From positions 62,001 to 126,000 of the forward strand of contig NZ_JAMXOE010000015.1 in assembly GCF_024055575.1 (NCBI RefSeq): a DNA stretch of 64,000 nt, read 5' to 3'. The position numbers were made by a program, and so were the translations under genes. Of the stretch, positions 1 to 7,888 are shown in pieces. Positions within the stretch are counted from its first letter, which is position 1. Each line of letters opens with the position of its first letter. A model generated the notes under the pieces. That model saw only the letters and a program-made list of their open reading frames with translations. It was not told the DNA's origin and made no database searches. This DNA is from Mucilaginibacter flavidus. Lineage in GTDB: Bacteria; Bacteroidota; Bacteroidia; Sphingobacteriales; Sphingobacteriaceae.

Positions 1-453
1 AAGCACTATGGTATTCGGCGCCGCGAAAGCTGTTTTACGGTCGCCCTGTGCAAAATGATAGGACAACACATCAAAAAATTGCGGGTCGACCCAATAGCCG
101 GAGTCTTGTACGTATGGTGTAGCGCTTCCCGCTCCCTGAACCTGAATGATAACCGAACCGTTGGTAGGGTCCATCCGGGTTACCTGCTCAATTTCGGGAA
201 TCTCGCTTTTTAAATATTTGGCATAGGGAAGGCCAACTGTAGGCGCTTTGCTATCGCCTTTAAAGGTGGATGTTACGCGGTAAATATCGTCGCGGTTATC
301 AAAGCCTTTGTCAAAGCTCAACTCGTGCTGCCAGTACAAAAACACCAAAGCACAGCAGGTTAAACCTATTGCCAGGCTAAAAACATTGATGGCGGTGGTG
401 GTTTTCCGTTTCCAAAGGTTACGGGCAGCGAGTTTTAAGTAGCTTTTGAACAT
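1..453 (-). CDS. ABC transporter permease, MacB/FtsX type (3' part cut by window edge)
   Basis: The reverse strand reads from ATG at 453 to the window edge without a stop, 151 codons. The N-terminus has a basic stretch (residues 2-18, including AARNLWKRK) followed by a transmembrane segment at about residues 20-40. A periplasmic region then begins, with YRVTS near residue 60. This matches the N-terminus of the MacB_PCD/FtsX permeases common in Bacteroidota, which couple to an ATPase and act on lipids, peptides or lipoproteins at the envelope. The C-terminal membrane helices lie outside the window, so the substrate cannot be judged. The family is clear; the role is inference. Confidence 0.85.
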   Translation of the reverse strand, partial: MFKSYLKLAARNLWKRKTTTAINVFSLAIGLTCCALVFLYWQHELSFDKGFDNRDDIYRVTSTFKGDSKAPTVGLPYAKYLKSEIPEIEQVTRMDPTNGSVIIQVQGAGSATPYVQDSGYWVDPQFFDVLSYHFAQGDRKTAFAAPNTIVL

Positions 454-568
454 GAGCTTTGGGTTAAGGGTATATTCAAAAATAGGTTGATATAGAATAG
501 GTTGTATAAGAGTGTAGTCGGTTTAACAAAATTTAACGAAGCCGGTTTAAATTGTTATTTTTATCTTG

Positions 569-1090
569 ATGACGGATAAGCCTTTAAGCAAAGAAACATT
601 AGAAGAAAGCCTCAATCAAATAACGGGTAATTTGTTAAAAATCGCGCGGAATATGACATGGAATAATATCGCTGATAATTGCCTATTTATTCTGTCGGAA
701 TATGGCGGCGCATCCGGGGCTTCGGCCAGAAAATTGGCCAATGATAAAAAAGAGCCAAAAACATTAGTTGAATTAATGCCTGATTTGTTGGAATTATATG
801 ACAAGGTTTATGCGTTTGACTTTTTTATATATAAATCGTCAAAAAATCAAACCATTATTGAAATTGAATATACCTCGAAATGGCCTGATATTGCCCAGTC
901 TATGACACCGTCGCTTCATGCTAAAGTGTCCATCCCTTTTTATGCTACCGAGGTGTATACTTCCGAAACCAAAAGAAAATTCGACATAAATTGGCAGCAA
1001 AATAATTGGCGACACAAATGGAATATGTTTTGGGCCAGGCTGAGGTTCAAAGTTTTTATATTAAACCGGCAGATCAGAAACAGGAAATAA
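569..1090 (+). CDS. Hypothetical protein, Lys/Asn-rich, 173 aa
   Basis: This is an open frame of 173 codons starting with ATG at 569; a TTG one codon upstream is possible. I recognise no family. The first 40 residues look helical (repeated Leu/Ile with Glu/Lys). A central part is rich in beta-type residues (FFIYKSS, IIEIEYTSKW). The C-terminus is strongly basic (RHKWNMFWARLRFKVF). There is no signal peptide or membrane segment. Its AT-rich codon use and isolated position, divergent from the ABC permease, are consistent with an accessory gene. It may be an immunity-like or uncharacterised cytosolic protein, but nothing here proves a function. Confidence 0.6.
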   Translation: MTDKPLSKETLEESLNQITGNLLKIARNMTWNNIADNCLFILSEYGGASGASARKLANDKKEPKTLVELMPDLLELYDKVYAFDFFIYKSSKNQTIIEIEYTSKWPDIAQSMTPSLHAKVSIPFYATEVYTSETKRKFDINWQQNNWRHKWNMFWARLRFKVFILNRQIRNRK

Positions 1091-1113
1091 AAATATCAAA
1101 ACTCGAGTCCGGC

Positions 1114-1563
1114 CTACGCAGTCGCCACCAACTTACTTACGCTTCTGTAAACAAACTCATTAAAAATATGCCTGCGAGCAAATCTCCCCGGTGAATCGGC
1201 ATTTACAAGCTTGCGGTAAACCTCTTTTGGCACGTCAAAGTATTCGTATGCATTGCCGTCTAAAAAGTAAACGGTTAATACTTGTTGCTTATACTCAAAA
1301 TCGGCAATGTTTGATGTGGTAGTGGTTATGGTATAGTCGGCAAACGTCTGGCTGCGGGTTTCGGGCGCTATGCTTACCAAAAAGTGGTATGCTTCAATTA
1401 TGGTTTTGCTTTTTTCTTCGGCTTCCAGCTTTAAGGCTTCGTTATCATTAAACTTATCCGGGTGCCAGGTTTTCATCAGGCCGCGGTAAACCGTTTTCAA
1501 TTCCTGCAATTCGGCAGCTTCATTCACATTCAACAGTTTCCTGTAATCGACAATCTTTTTCAT
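1114..1563 (-). CDS. J-domain protein with C-terminal KTSC domain
   Basis: The 149 residues fall into two parts. Residues about 5-65 form a J domain with the diagnostic HPD in KTWHPDKFND, preceded by a helix (ELQELKTVYRGLMKTW) and followed by a third helix ending at AYHFLV. Residues about 85-147 match a KTSC domain: an IADFEYKQQVLTV strand, AYEYFDVP, and an Ala/Ser-rich helix with GRFARRHI. J domains stimulate the Hsp70 ATPase; KTSC domains are named after a lysyl-tRNA synthetase C-terminal extension and their role is poorly known. The pairing suggests a DnaK co-chaperone with a substrate-binding tail, which is inference. ATG at 1563 is the natural start. Confidence 0.8.
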   Translation of the reverse strand: MKKIVDYRKLLNVNEAAELQELKTVYRGLMKTWHPDKFNDNEALKLEAEEKSKTIIEAYHFLVSIAPETRSQTFADYTITTTTSNIADFEYKQQVLTVYFLDGNAYEYFDVPKEVYRKLVNADSPGRFARRHIFNEFVYRSVSKLVATA

Positions 1564-1737
1564 AATGCGTAATCTTTAACTTATTGTCGTTGAATTGGAA
1601 GGCCTGCGGCGATTTTCAAGAAAATAATTTTGCAAAGGTACGTTTTATAAGGCAGAAAAAATTGAAAAGTTTACTTATGGAAGTCTGTGGTACATGCTAC
1701 GAGCCGAAACATTCTGTCTATACAACAATCGCGGGAA

Positions 1738-2760
1738 TTAACTAACCGTTATCTCGCCCCTCATATCCATCTCTAAATGCTCTTTTACATCCTGCGGGTT
1801 TTTAAATTGCCCTAACAGGTACATCATCTTGGTAACAGCCGATTCATAGGTCATATCATAACCGTTGGCCACACCAATATCTTTCAGTTGCTTGCTGGTT
1901 TCGTATCGACCAAGCTCAACCGTGCCAACTTTACATTGCGATATATCCAGTATAACTTTACCGCTATCAATAGCTTGTTTTAACAGGTCAACAAACCAAT
2001 CGTCGGTGGTGGTATTGCCCGCGCCGAACGTCTCCATTACTATGCCGCGAACGTCGGCGCCCAGAATTGTTTCCACTACCTTGGGGCTGATGCCGGGGTA
2101 CAACTTCAGCACCGCCACATCGCTCACCAGGTTTTTATGCACCTTCAGGGTTTCACCGTCTTTGGGGTGCCTTATATCGTTAGCGCTAAAGCGTAGGTGC
2201 ACCCCCGACTCGGCCAGTATTGGGTAATTTGGTGAACGAAATGCCTCGAACTTTGACGAATTATATTTAAACGAGCGATTGCCCCGGAATAATTTATAAT
2301 CAAAATAGATACAAACCTCTGGTACACGGGCGCGGTCGTTCTTTTTTGCTTTGGCAATTTCAATAGATGTCATCAGGTTTTCCTTTGCATCCGTGCGTAT
2401 TGCACTTATAGGCAATTGTGAGCCTGTAAATATCACCGGCTTGCCTAATCCCTCAAGCATAAAGCTCAATACCGATGCTGAAAAGGCCATCGTATCTGAG
2501 CCGTGCAGGATCACAAAGCCATCAACATCGTTGTAATTTGACTCAATAAGGCTTGCGAGTTCGCTCCAAATGGCGGGGTTCATGTTCGATGAATCAATAA
2601 TCTGCTCAAACGAATGCACCTTAATTTTGCAGTTAAGCTTTTCAAGCTCGGGCACATTATCCATTATCTGCTCAAAATTGATCGGTCTGAGCACCTTAGT
2701 CTGCGGGTCGCTCATCATACCAATTGTCCCTCCGGTATAAATGATCAATATTTGACTCAT
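1738..2760 (-). CDS. ansA: L-asparaginase, type I
   Basis: It hydrolyses L-asparagine to aspartate and ammonia in the cytoplasm. The N-terminal motif YTGGTIGMM carries the nucleophilic Thr, HGSDTM carries the second Thr/Asp pair, and the TDAKENLMT region supplies the conserved Lys. The 340-residue length fits type I enzymes, and there is no signal peptide. I place the start at the ATG giving MSQILIIYTGG, because upstream in-frame codons would run into tatD. It lies 46 bp downstream of tatD on the same strand, so cotranscription is likely. The substrate could include glutamine to a minor extent. Confidence 0.94.
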   Translation of the reverse strand: MSQILIIYTGGTIGMMSDPQTKVLRPINFEQIMDNVPELEKLNCKIKVHSFEQIIDSSNMNPAIWSELASLIESNYNDVDGFVILHGSDTMAFSASVLSFMLEGLGKPVIFTGSQLPISAIRTDAKENLMTSIEIAKAKKNDRARVPEVCIYFDYKLFRGNRSFKYNSSKFEAFRSPNYPILAESGVHLRFSANDIRHPKDGETLKVHKNLVSDVAVLKLYPGISPKVVETILGADVRGIVMETFGAGNTTTDDWFVDLLKQAIDSGKVILDISQCKVGTVELGRYETSKQLKDIGVANGYDMTYESAVTKMMYLLGQFKNPQDVKEHLEMDMRGEITVS

Positions 2761-2806
2761 GTGTATATAGGTTCTGTAAAAAATAAAGCTATTAAAAAAT
2801 AATTGT

Positions 2807-3574
2807 TCATACGCCAAATACCTTCTTTGAATTTTCAGTGGTTGTTGTAGCCACGGTTTCAAGATCGGTTTGATGCAGGTCGGCTACCTTTTGGGCAACA
2901 TAAATTAAGTACGAGCTTTCATTAGGTTTGCCCCGATACGGCACGGGCGTAAGGTACGGAGAATCTGTTTCTAAAACTATATGCTTTAGGTCAACTTGTT
3001 CTACTACTTTATCTAACCCCGAATTTTTATAGGTAACAACCCCGCCAATGCCAAGGTAGAAGCCCAAAGCAACAACCTGTTCCGCCTGTTCCACTGTTCC
3101 GGTGAAACAATGGAATATGCCGCGCAAATCTTCACCCTGCTCTTGTTGTAAAACTTCAAAAACCTGGTCGAATGCGTCGCGACAGTGGATAACGATAGGG
3201 AGTTTTAGCGATTTTGCCCAGGCAATTTGTTTTCTAAACGCCTGTATTTGTATATCCAGGGTGGTTTTATCCCAGTATAAATCGATGCCGATTTCGCCGA
3301 TAGCGTATATTTTATGCTGATTGTGGAACGATTTTATTTCGTCAAGTTCCTGCTCCCAACCAGCTTTCACATCGCATGGGTGCAAACCCAGCATCGGGAA
3401 ACACATATCAGGGTAAGCTTCTGTAAGTGCATACACCTTTGGTACAGATGTAGCGTCGACATTTGGCAGAAACAAACGATGTATACTGTTTTCCCTGCAA
3501 CGCTGTATCAACCCATCCCGTTTAGTGTTATCGGTTTCGTAGTATAGGTGGGTATGCGTATCGGTAAGTAACAT
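2807..3574 (-). CDS. TatD family metal-dependent DNase/hydrolase
   Basis: This is a TIM-barrel amidohydrolase-like enzyme of 255 residues, the usual TatD length. The metal ligands are visible in order: DTHTHLYY (HxH, residues 6-10), GEIGIDLYW (Glu), PIVIHCRDA (His), GIFHCFTG (His) and LETDSPYL (Asp). TatD proteins are 3'-5' exonucleases acting on single-stranded or damaged DNA and have been linked to DNA repair and degradation. The gene is followed by ansA on the same strand. The stop codon lies inside the region just upstream of the ansA start, so the pair probably forms a small transcription unit. Confidence 0.93.
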   Translation of the reverse strand: MLLTDTHTHLYYETDNTKRDGLIQRCRENSIHRLFLPNVDATSVPKVYALTEAYPDMCFPMLGLHPCDVKAGWEQELDEIKSFHNQHKIYAIGEIGIDLYWDKTTLDIQIQAFRKQIAWAKSLKLPIVIHCRDAFDQVFEVLQQEQGEDLRGIFHCFTGTVEQAEQVVALGFYLGIGGVVTYKNSGLDKVVEQVDLKHIVLETDSPYLTPVPYRGKPNESSYLIYVAQKVADLHQTDLETVATTTTENSKKVFGV

Positions 3575-3587
3575 GGTGCAAAAATAG

Positions 3588-3616
3588 AAAAGCCTCCCGG
3601 GTATCAGGAGGCTTTT
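3588..3616 (-). terminator. Intrinsic terminator of the FKBP operon
   Basis: AAAAGCCTCC pairs perfectly with GGAGGCTTTT around a 9-nt loop. On the minus strand the stem is followed by a T-rich tract, so it terminates transcripts coming from the FKBP gene that ends at 3619. Confidence 0.75.
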
Positions 3617-3618
3617 AC

Positions 3619-4593
3619 TTAATTTTTCTTTGTAGCGACTTCCTTTTTTAGCCCGGTTGTCTTACCCGGTGTTTTTTTCGCGGGCGCTTTTGTTACTGCA
3701 GGCGTCTTTTTAGCAGGTTTAACTTTTACCAGTTCCAAATCAAACACTAATGTGCTGAATGGTTTAATTTCGCCCGAGCCCTGTGCCCCGTATGCAAGGT
3801 TTGACGGGATAACAAATGTTGCCTTTGAGCCTTCATTTAATAAAAGTAAGCCTTCGTTCCAACCTGTAATAACGGAATGTTCAGTACCGGCTAAGCCTAC
3901 ATAAACAACTAAAGGCTCATAAGTACGGCCAGGTTGCTGTAAGCCTGCTTGCTTGGCCACTGCTTCGATACTACTGTCGAACACTTTATCGTCCAGGCTA
4001 CGGCCGGCATAATTTACCAGTACAGTATCGCCATTCTGAGGTTTTATGCCGGTTCCTTGTTTGGTAATTACATATTTTAAACCGCTGGCTGTTGTTTGCA
4101 GGGTTAACTTATGATCGGCAATATATTTATTGGCGCCATCCGTTTCGGCCTGTTTTATTTCGGCCATAAATACATCCATTGATTGCGCCTTTTGAATTTT
4201 AATAAAAAACTTCAGGAAGCTTCCTTTCGGAAAAAATGGCGGACGGCTTTCTTCGTGACCTTTAAATAACGAGTCGGTAGGTACCTTCACCAACACACTG
4301 TCGTTAACTGCCAATAACGGGAAAACCTCCATCAAATCAGCTAAATTTTGCGAGGGCTGTATCCTTGCCTGACCGGGGCGACCGCTTACATAAGTACTAT
4401 AAAGCACCGAGTCTTTGTCGGTTTTTTGAATGTACTGAAACGTAATAATGTCACCCTCTTTTACCTTATCGCCCGGAGCGTGAGTAAAAATCTGGTACAA
4501 CGCCCCTTTAGGCGTGTGCTGTAAGGCGGCATCCTGTGCTTTGGCGCCAATGGTTAGTGCTAAAGCAAAAACAAATAAAATATACTTCATCAT
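3619..4593 (-). CDS. FKBP-type peptidyl-prolyl isomerase, periplasmic, with Lys/Ala tail
   Basis: A signal peptide (residues 1-19, cleaved after GAKAQ or nearby) sends this 324-residue protein to the periplasm. Residues about 165-290 form an FKBP domain with GDTVLVNYAGR, VFDSS, GWNEGLLLLNEG and SNLAYGAQG, typical of Mip-like FKBPs; the region before it (25-160) resembles a second, degenerate FKBP half. The C-terminal 35 residues are a PAKKTP-type basic tail rich in Lys, Ala, Pro and Thr, which might bind nucleic acid, LPS or peptidoglycan; this is inference. It follows a lipoprotein paralogue (ending 4645) on the same strand. Either of two adjacent ATG codons could start it. Confidence 0.9.
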   Translation of the reverse strand: MMKYILFVFALALTIGAKAQDAALQHTPKGALYQIFTHAPGDKVKEGDIITFQYIQKTDKDSVLYSTYVSGRPGQARIQPSQNLADLMEVFPLLAVNDSVLVKVPTDSLFKGHEESRPPFFPKGSFLKFFIKIQKAQSMDVFMAEIKQAETDGANKYIADHKLTLQTTASGLKYVITKQGTGIKPQNGDTVLVNYAGRSLDDKVFDSSIEAVAKQAGLQQPGRTYEPLVVYVGLAGTEHSVITGWNEGLLLLNEGSKATFVIPSNLAYGAQGSGEIKPFSTLVFDLELVKVKPAKKTPAVTKAPAKKTPGKTTGLKKEVATKKN

Positions 4594-4605
4594 AAATTAA
4601 AAAAG

Positions 4606-4632
4606 CCCTCCTGTTAAAAACAGGAAGGCGCT
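4606..4632 (-). terminator. Hairpin with T-run between the two FKBP genes
   Basis: On the minus strand the sequence forms a stem with arms near GCCTTCCTGTT and AACAGGAGGGC (one T-G pair), followed by six Ts. It lies directly after the upstream FKBP stop, so it may terminate or attenuate readthrough into the downstream FKBP gene. Confidence 0.65.
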
Positions 4633-4644
4633 ATTATATTAAAA

Positions 4645-5628
4645 TTATTTTCTAACCGGCTGCTGCGCTGGGTTAACCACCGGCGGCGGCAATTGCACCG
4701 GCTTTGGCGCATTAGGGTTTGGGTGGATAATGTCAACCACCTCGATATCAAACACCAACGGCGTAAACGGCTGCACGCTTTGGTATCCTTGTTCGCCATA
4801 AGCCAGGTTCGAAGGGATGATCAGTGTAACTTTAGTTCCTTTGTTGAATAACTTAAAGGCTTCGCCAAATCCAGGGATCATACCCGGAGCGCCCGGTACA
4901 AAGTTCATTGGTTTGTATGGGTTCATCGGGTTAATTGGCAGCTTCAGTTTCACAGCGTTTCCTTTCACGTTTGTGTCAAAACCTTTACCGTCAACAAAAG
5001 TACCTGTGTAGTAAATAGAAACACTATCGCCGGGAGCTGGCAGAGGGCCTGTTCCCTGTTTAGTAATTTCGTAGTTTAAGCCCGATGGGGTTGTGGTAAC
5101 TTTAAGTTTTTTATCAGCAATATATTTTTTGATCGCAATAGGTTCTCTGGCCTTAATTTTGTCCTCAATTCCTTTCACATACTCTTGTGATTTGGTTTGG
5201 AAAACAGCGTCGGTTTGATTGCCTTTAGCAATTACTTTATCAACCTTTATTACGTATACAATGTATTTGCCTTTTAACTGTTTTGGCCTTGGCTTTCCTT
5301 TAACAAGCGAATCGATATTCTGCCTGATAACTACGCTATCGCCTTCGCTAAGGAAAGTAAACACTTCCATAATATTTCCTTTGCCGGCTTCTACCTTAGG
5401 CATATTCAATATTTGCGGAAAGCCTTTTTCATACGAACTCTGCATAACCGAGTCGGCATCGTTTTTTATTGAAAAGTTAAACGAAACAAAATCGCCTTCT
5501 TTTATGCTCGGGCCACCTTTATCGTCGGCTATTGAATATTCTGTGCCGCCGCCCAGTTTTTTAAAGCCACCATTACAGCTTGCTAATCCAATTGCAGCAA
5601 GCGCTAAAAACATCAGTCTTTTTTTCAT
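4645..5628 (-). CDS. FKBP-type peptidyl-prolyl isomerase, lipoprotein
   Basis: The 327-residue protein begins with a lipoprotein signal: MKKRLMF, a hydrophobic core, and a lipobox LASC with Cys at 18. It should therefore be anchored to a membrane facing the periplasm. The C-terminal FKBP domain (about residues 180-305) shows GDSVSIYYTGTF, KGFDTN, GFGEAFKLFNKG and SNLAYGEQG. The N-terminal part contains a related degenerate fold with EGDFVSFNFS, as in its neighbour, suggesting that the two arose by duplication. The tail is Pro/Gln-rich. It starts 6 bp after the nrnA-like gene ends, so the three genes are probably cotranscribed. Folding of outer-membrane or periplasmic proteins is the likely job. 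Confidence 0.92.
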   Translation of the reverse strand: MKKRLMFLALAAIGLASCNGGFKKLGGGTEYSIADDKGGPSIKEGDFVSFNFSIKNDADSVMQSSYEKGFPQILNMPKVEAGKGNIMEVFTFLSEGDSVVIRQNIDSLVKGKPRPKQLKGKYIVYVIKVDKVIAKGNQTDAVFQTKSQEYVKGIEDKIKAREPIAIKKYIADKKLKVTTTPSGLNYEITKQGTGPLPAPGDSVSIYYTGTFVDGKGFDTNVKGNAVKLKLPINPMNPYKPMNFVPGAPGMIPGFGEAFKLFNKGTKVTLIIPSNLAYGEQGYQSVQPFTPLVFDIEVVDIIHPNPNAPKPVQLPPPVVNPAQQPVRK

Positions 5629-5634
5629 TTTTTC

Positions 5635-6645
5635 TTATTGTATTAACAGTTTTTTATATTCGGGTAAAATTGATTTAAATTGATTTACAACCTGTTCAAG
5701 GCTGCCGGTTGAAGCGCCACCCGCTGCATTGCGATGGCCGCCACCATTAAAATATTTTTTACAGATGTCATTGGCCGGAAACTCCCCTTTTGAACGCAAC
5801 GAAAGTTTCACCTTATCGGTGCGCTCAACTATAAATGCCGCCAACTTAATACCGGTAATTGAAAGTGCATAGTTAACTATTCCTTCGGTATCCCCGGTAA
5901 TTACTTCATATTTTTCCAGATCCTCTTTCGTAGCCGTTATAATAGCTGTATTAAATTCATGCAGCACTTCCAGCTTCTCCGACAAACAGATACCCAGAAA
6001 ACGTAAACGGTTTTCTGACGAATTATTGTAAACCTGGTCGTAAATATGCCAGTTTACAGCGCCGGCGTCAATCAAATCGGCAATTATGCGGTGCACTGCC
6101 GAGGTGGTATTTGGCAGCGAGAACGATTTTGAATCCGTCATGATACCCGTATACAAACAGGTAGCCACATCTTTATTAACCAGCTTTTTATTATTAAGCT
6201 CTTCGGTTATGAAAGTGTAAATCAGTTGCGCGGTTGCACAGGCATTGATATCCCAGTAGCGGTAATCATCAAAATCCTGTGGCTCCAGGTGATGGTCAAT
6301 CATTACTTTAACCGCATTGCTTTCACCAACAAGTTCACCCATCTCGTTAATACGGTTAAGCGAATTAAAGTCGAGGCAAAATATAATATCAGCCGCAGCA
6401 ATTAAATCAGCCGATTCTTTTTCATTTTCAGTGAAAATAATAACCTCGCCATTGCCGGGCAGCCAGAACAAAAATTCGGGGTAATCGGTAGGGGTAATAA
6501 CCTTAACGTGGTGCCCCTGCTGTATTAAATAATTATATAAACCAAGCGACGAGCCCATAGCATCACCATCAGGCTTGTGATGAGTAGTAATTACTATTTT
6601 TTGTGGCTGCGCTAAAAGTTTTATAAGCGAGGCTGTATCTAACAT
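5635..6645 (-). CDS. nrnA: DHH-family phosphoesterase, NrnA-like (nanoRNase/pAp phosphatase)
   Basis: The DHH domain motifs appear in order: HHKPDGDAMGSSLGLY (residues about 22-37), CLDFNSLNRI, DHHLEP near residue 138, and the C-terminal DHHA1 motif GGGHRNAAGG near 305. This architecture and the 336-residue length match bifunctional NrnA, which degrades 2-5 nt RNA and dephosphorylates 3'-phosphoadenosine 5'-phosphate. I start at ATG 6645 (MLDTAS); a TTG one codon upstream is possible. The gene leads the FKBP pair on the minus strand and is divergent from ndk. Confidence 0.9.
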   Translation of the reverse strand: MLDTASLIKLLAQPQKIVITTHHKPDGDAMGSSLGLYNYLIQQGHHVKVITPTDYPEFLFWLPGNGEVIIFTENEKESADLIAAADIIFCLDFNSLNRINEMGELVGESNAVKVMIDHHLEPQDFDDYRYWDINACATAQLIYTFITEELNNKKLVNKDVATCLYTGIMTDSKSFSLPNTTSAVHRIIADLIDAGAVNWHIYDQVYNNSSENRLRFLGICLSEKLEVLHEFNTAIITATKEDLEKYEVITGDTEGIVNYALSITGIKLAAFIVERTDKVKLSLRSKGEFPANDICKKYFNGGGHRNAAGGASTGSLEQVVNQFKSILPEYKKLLIQ

Positions 6646-6739
6646 CAATTTTCAAAAAAGAATTGCAAAGTTAAATAAATAAATCAAATACAGCTATGTT
6701 ATTTAATGTTAAAGGCTTTACGGTTCAATTGTAAAAAGC

Positions 6740-6747
6740 TACTTTTG
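6740..6747 (+). promoter_or_regulatory. Candidate -7 element of the ndk promoter
   Basis: TACTTTTG matches the Bacteroidota -7 consensus TAnnTTTG. A transcript starting about 7 nt later would carry the inverted repeat at 6764-6844 in its 5' leader. No clear -33 TTTG at the right spacing is seen. Confidence 0.45.
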
Positions 6748-6763
6748 CGGGAAAATTAGCGCA

Positions 6764-6844
6764 GTTCATAGTTGATGGTTCATGGTTCATAGTAAAACCC
6801 ATATTCCTGAAGCTGCTATCAACCATGAACCATTAACTATGAAC
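6764..6844. repeat. Word-type inverted repeat, GTTCATAGTT theme
   Basis: The left arm is a series of variants of GTTCATAGTT/GATGGTTCATGG. The right arm is the near-perfect reverse complement (ATCAACCATGAACC, ATTAACTATGAAC). About 26 bp can pair around a 24-nt loop. It sits between the ndk promoter candidate and the ndk start. Related words occur at 42719, 54667 and 61990. Confidence 0.85.
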
Positions 6845-6853
6845 TAAAAATAT

Positions 6854-7273
6854 ATGAGTAACAATAAAACTTTTACAATGATTAAGCCCGACGCTGTTGC
6901 AAACGGCCATATCGGTGCAATTTTAGACCAGATTATAAAGGCGGGCTTTAAAATTAATGCGATGAAATACATTGCATTAACAGAAAAAACAGCCGGGAAA
7001 TTTTACGAAGTACACAAAGAGCGCCCATTTTATGGTGAACTGGTGAACTTTATGTCATCAGGGCCAATTGTGGCTGCTATTTTGGAGAAAGATAACGCTG
7101 TGGATGATTTCCGCAAGCTTATTGGCGCTACCGATCCTTCAAAAGCAGAAGAAGGAACAATCCGCCAACGTTTTGCAGAATCAATTGGTGCAAATGCCGT
7201 CCATGGTTCCGACTCTTCAGAAAATGCGGAGATAGAAGGCAGCTTCTTCTTTTCGGCTTTCGAAAAATTTTAA
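6854..7273 (+). CDS. ndk: Nucleoside diphosphate kinase
   Basis: It transfers the gamma phosphate from ATP to nucleoside diphosphates through a phosphohistidine. The 139-residue length is standard. The N-terminal [10 protein letters not shown] and the active-site motif NAVHGSDS (His about residue 117) are diagnostic, as is [10 protein letters not shown] near residue 56 (here KERPFYGEL). The C-terminus (FFFSAFEKF) resembles other Bacteroidota enzymes. It is monocistronic, with a promoter candidate and a hairpin-forming leader upstream and a strong terminator downstream. Confidence 0.97.
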   Translation: MSNNKTFTMIKPDAVANGHIGAILDQIIKAGFKINAMKYIALTEKTAGKFYEVHKERPFYGELVNFMSSGPIVAAILEKDNAVDDFRKLIGATDPSKAEEGTIRQRFAESIGANAVHGSDSSENAEIEGSFFFSAFEKF

Positions 7274-7281
7274 ATATTAGT

Positions 7282-7318
7282 TAACAGGGTGTTTTATTAA
7301 TAAAAAAACACCCTGTTA
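7282..7318 (+). terminator. Intrinsic terminator of ndk
   Basis: TAACAGGGTGTTTT pairs over 14 bp with AAAACACCCTGTTA around a 9-nt loop and is followed by a T-rich tract (TTTTGTTTTT). Confidence 0.85.
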
Positions 7319-7413
7319 TTTTGTTTTTCTAAAAAGAAGTAAGTATTTTTATAAAGGTTTGAGAAATTACGATTTCGCATGCCCCCTTTTAATTGTAAAC
7401 TGAAACAAAAATT

Positions 7414-7611
7414 ATGCGATTACTGCTTAAATATATCCTGTATTTGCTACTTATAATTGTTTTGGTGTCGGGTACTATTTTACTTTATCGTACGCACCCC
7501 GAAGCCCAGTTAGCTTTTATACTTCCCGGCCTGTTTATCCTTGCTTTTTCGAGGATGAGCGACGACTTAAACTTCAGGTCGTTTTTCCCACGGTGGACTA
7601 GAGGAAAATAA
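7414..7611 (+). CDS. Small membrane protein, two helices, 65 aa
   Basis: The frame encodes two hydrophobic segments (residues about 5-24 and 32-48) joined by a short hydrophilic loop containing RTHPEAQ, and a basic C-terminus with RWTRGK. This is a typical small integral membrane protein. I know no named family. It ends inside the 3' end of the convergent DUF721 gene, with a 14-bp tail-to-tail overlap, which is compact but plausible. Confidence 0.6.
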   Translation: MRLLLKYILYLLLIIVLVSGTILLYRTHPEAQLAFILPGLFILAFSRMSDDLNFRSFFPRWTRGK

Positions 7612-7888
7612 TCTCCTCAATCAATATTGCTTTTGCTTCTTCGTTTATCTTTTCAATTATCTGCGTACGCATCATCATCAGTTCGTTTTTAATTACTGAC
7701 GACTCAACCCGCAGGAATAATTTTTTATTATTGATAAATAACTCTTTGGTGCGGTTAGCAACCGGCTTACCAACCAGTTCGGGCCAGTGCGCAATAACAG
7801 AGGTTTCGTCAAACTTCCGCTTAATCTTATAAACATTAAGCATTTGCTCAATAGCATCTTTTAACGATTTGTCGTTTGCTTTACGCAT
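7598..7888 (-). CDS. DUF721 (DciA-like) protein
   Basis: This is a 96-residue protein with the DUF721 pattern: an early helix (LKDAIEQMLNVYKIKRK), then a VIAHWPELVGKPVANRTKEL core and a strand with LFLRVESSVIKNEL. DUF721/DciA proteins load or assist the replicative helicase in bacteria that lack DnaC. The gene overlaps the end of recF by 8 bp, consistent with cotranscription of two replication-related proteins. ATG 7888 is preferred over the TTG before it because a GGAGGAGA sequence stands just upstream. Confidence 0.85.
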   Translation of the reverse strand: MRKANDKSLKDAIEQMLNVYKIKRKFDETSVIAHWPELVGKPVANRTKELFINNKKLFLRVESSVIKNELMMMRTQIIEKINEEAKAILIEEIIFL

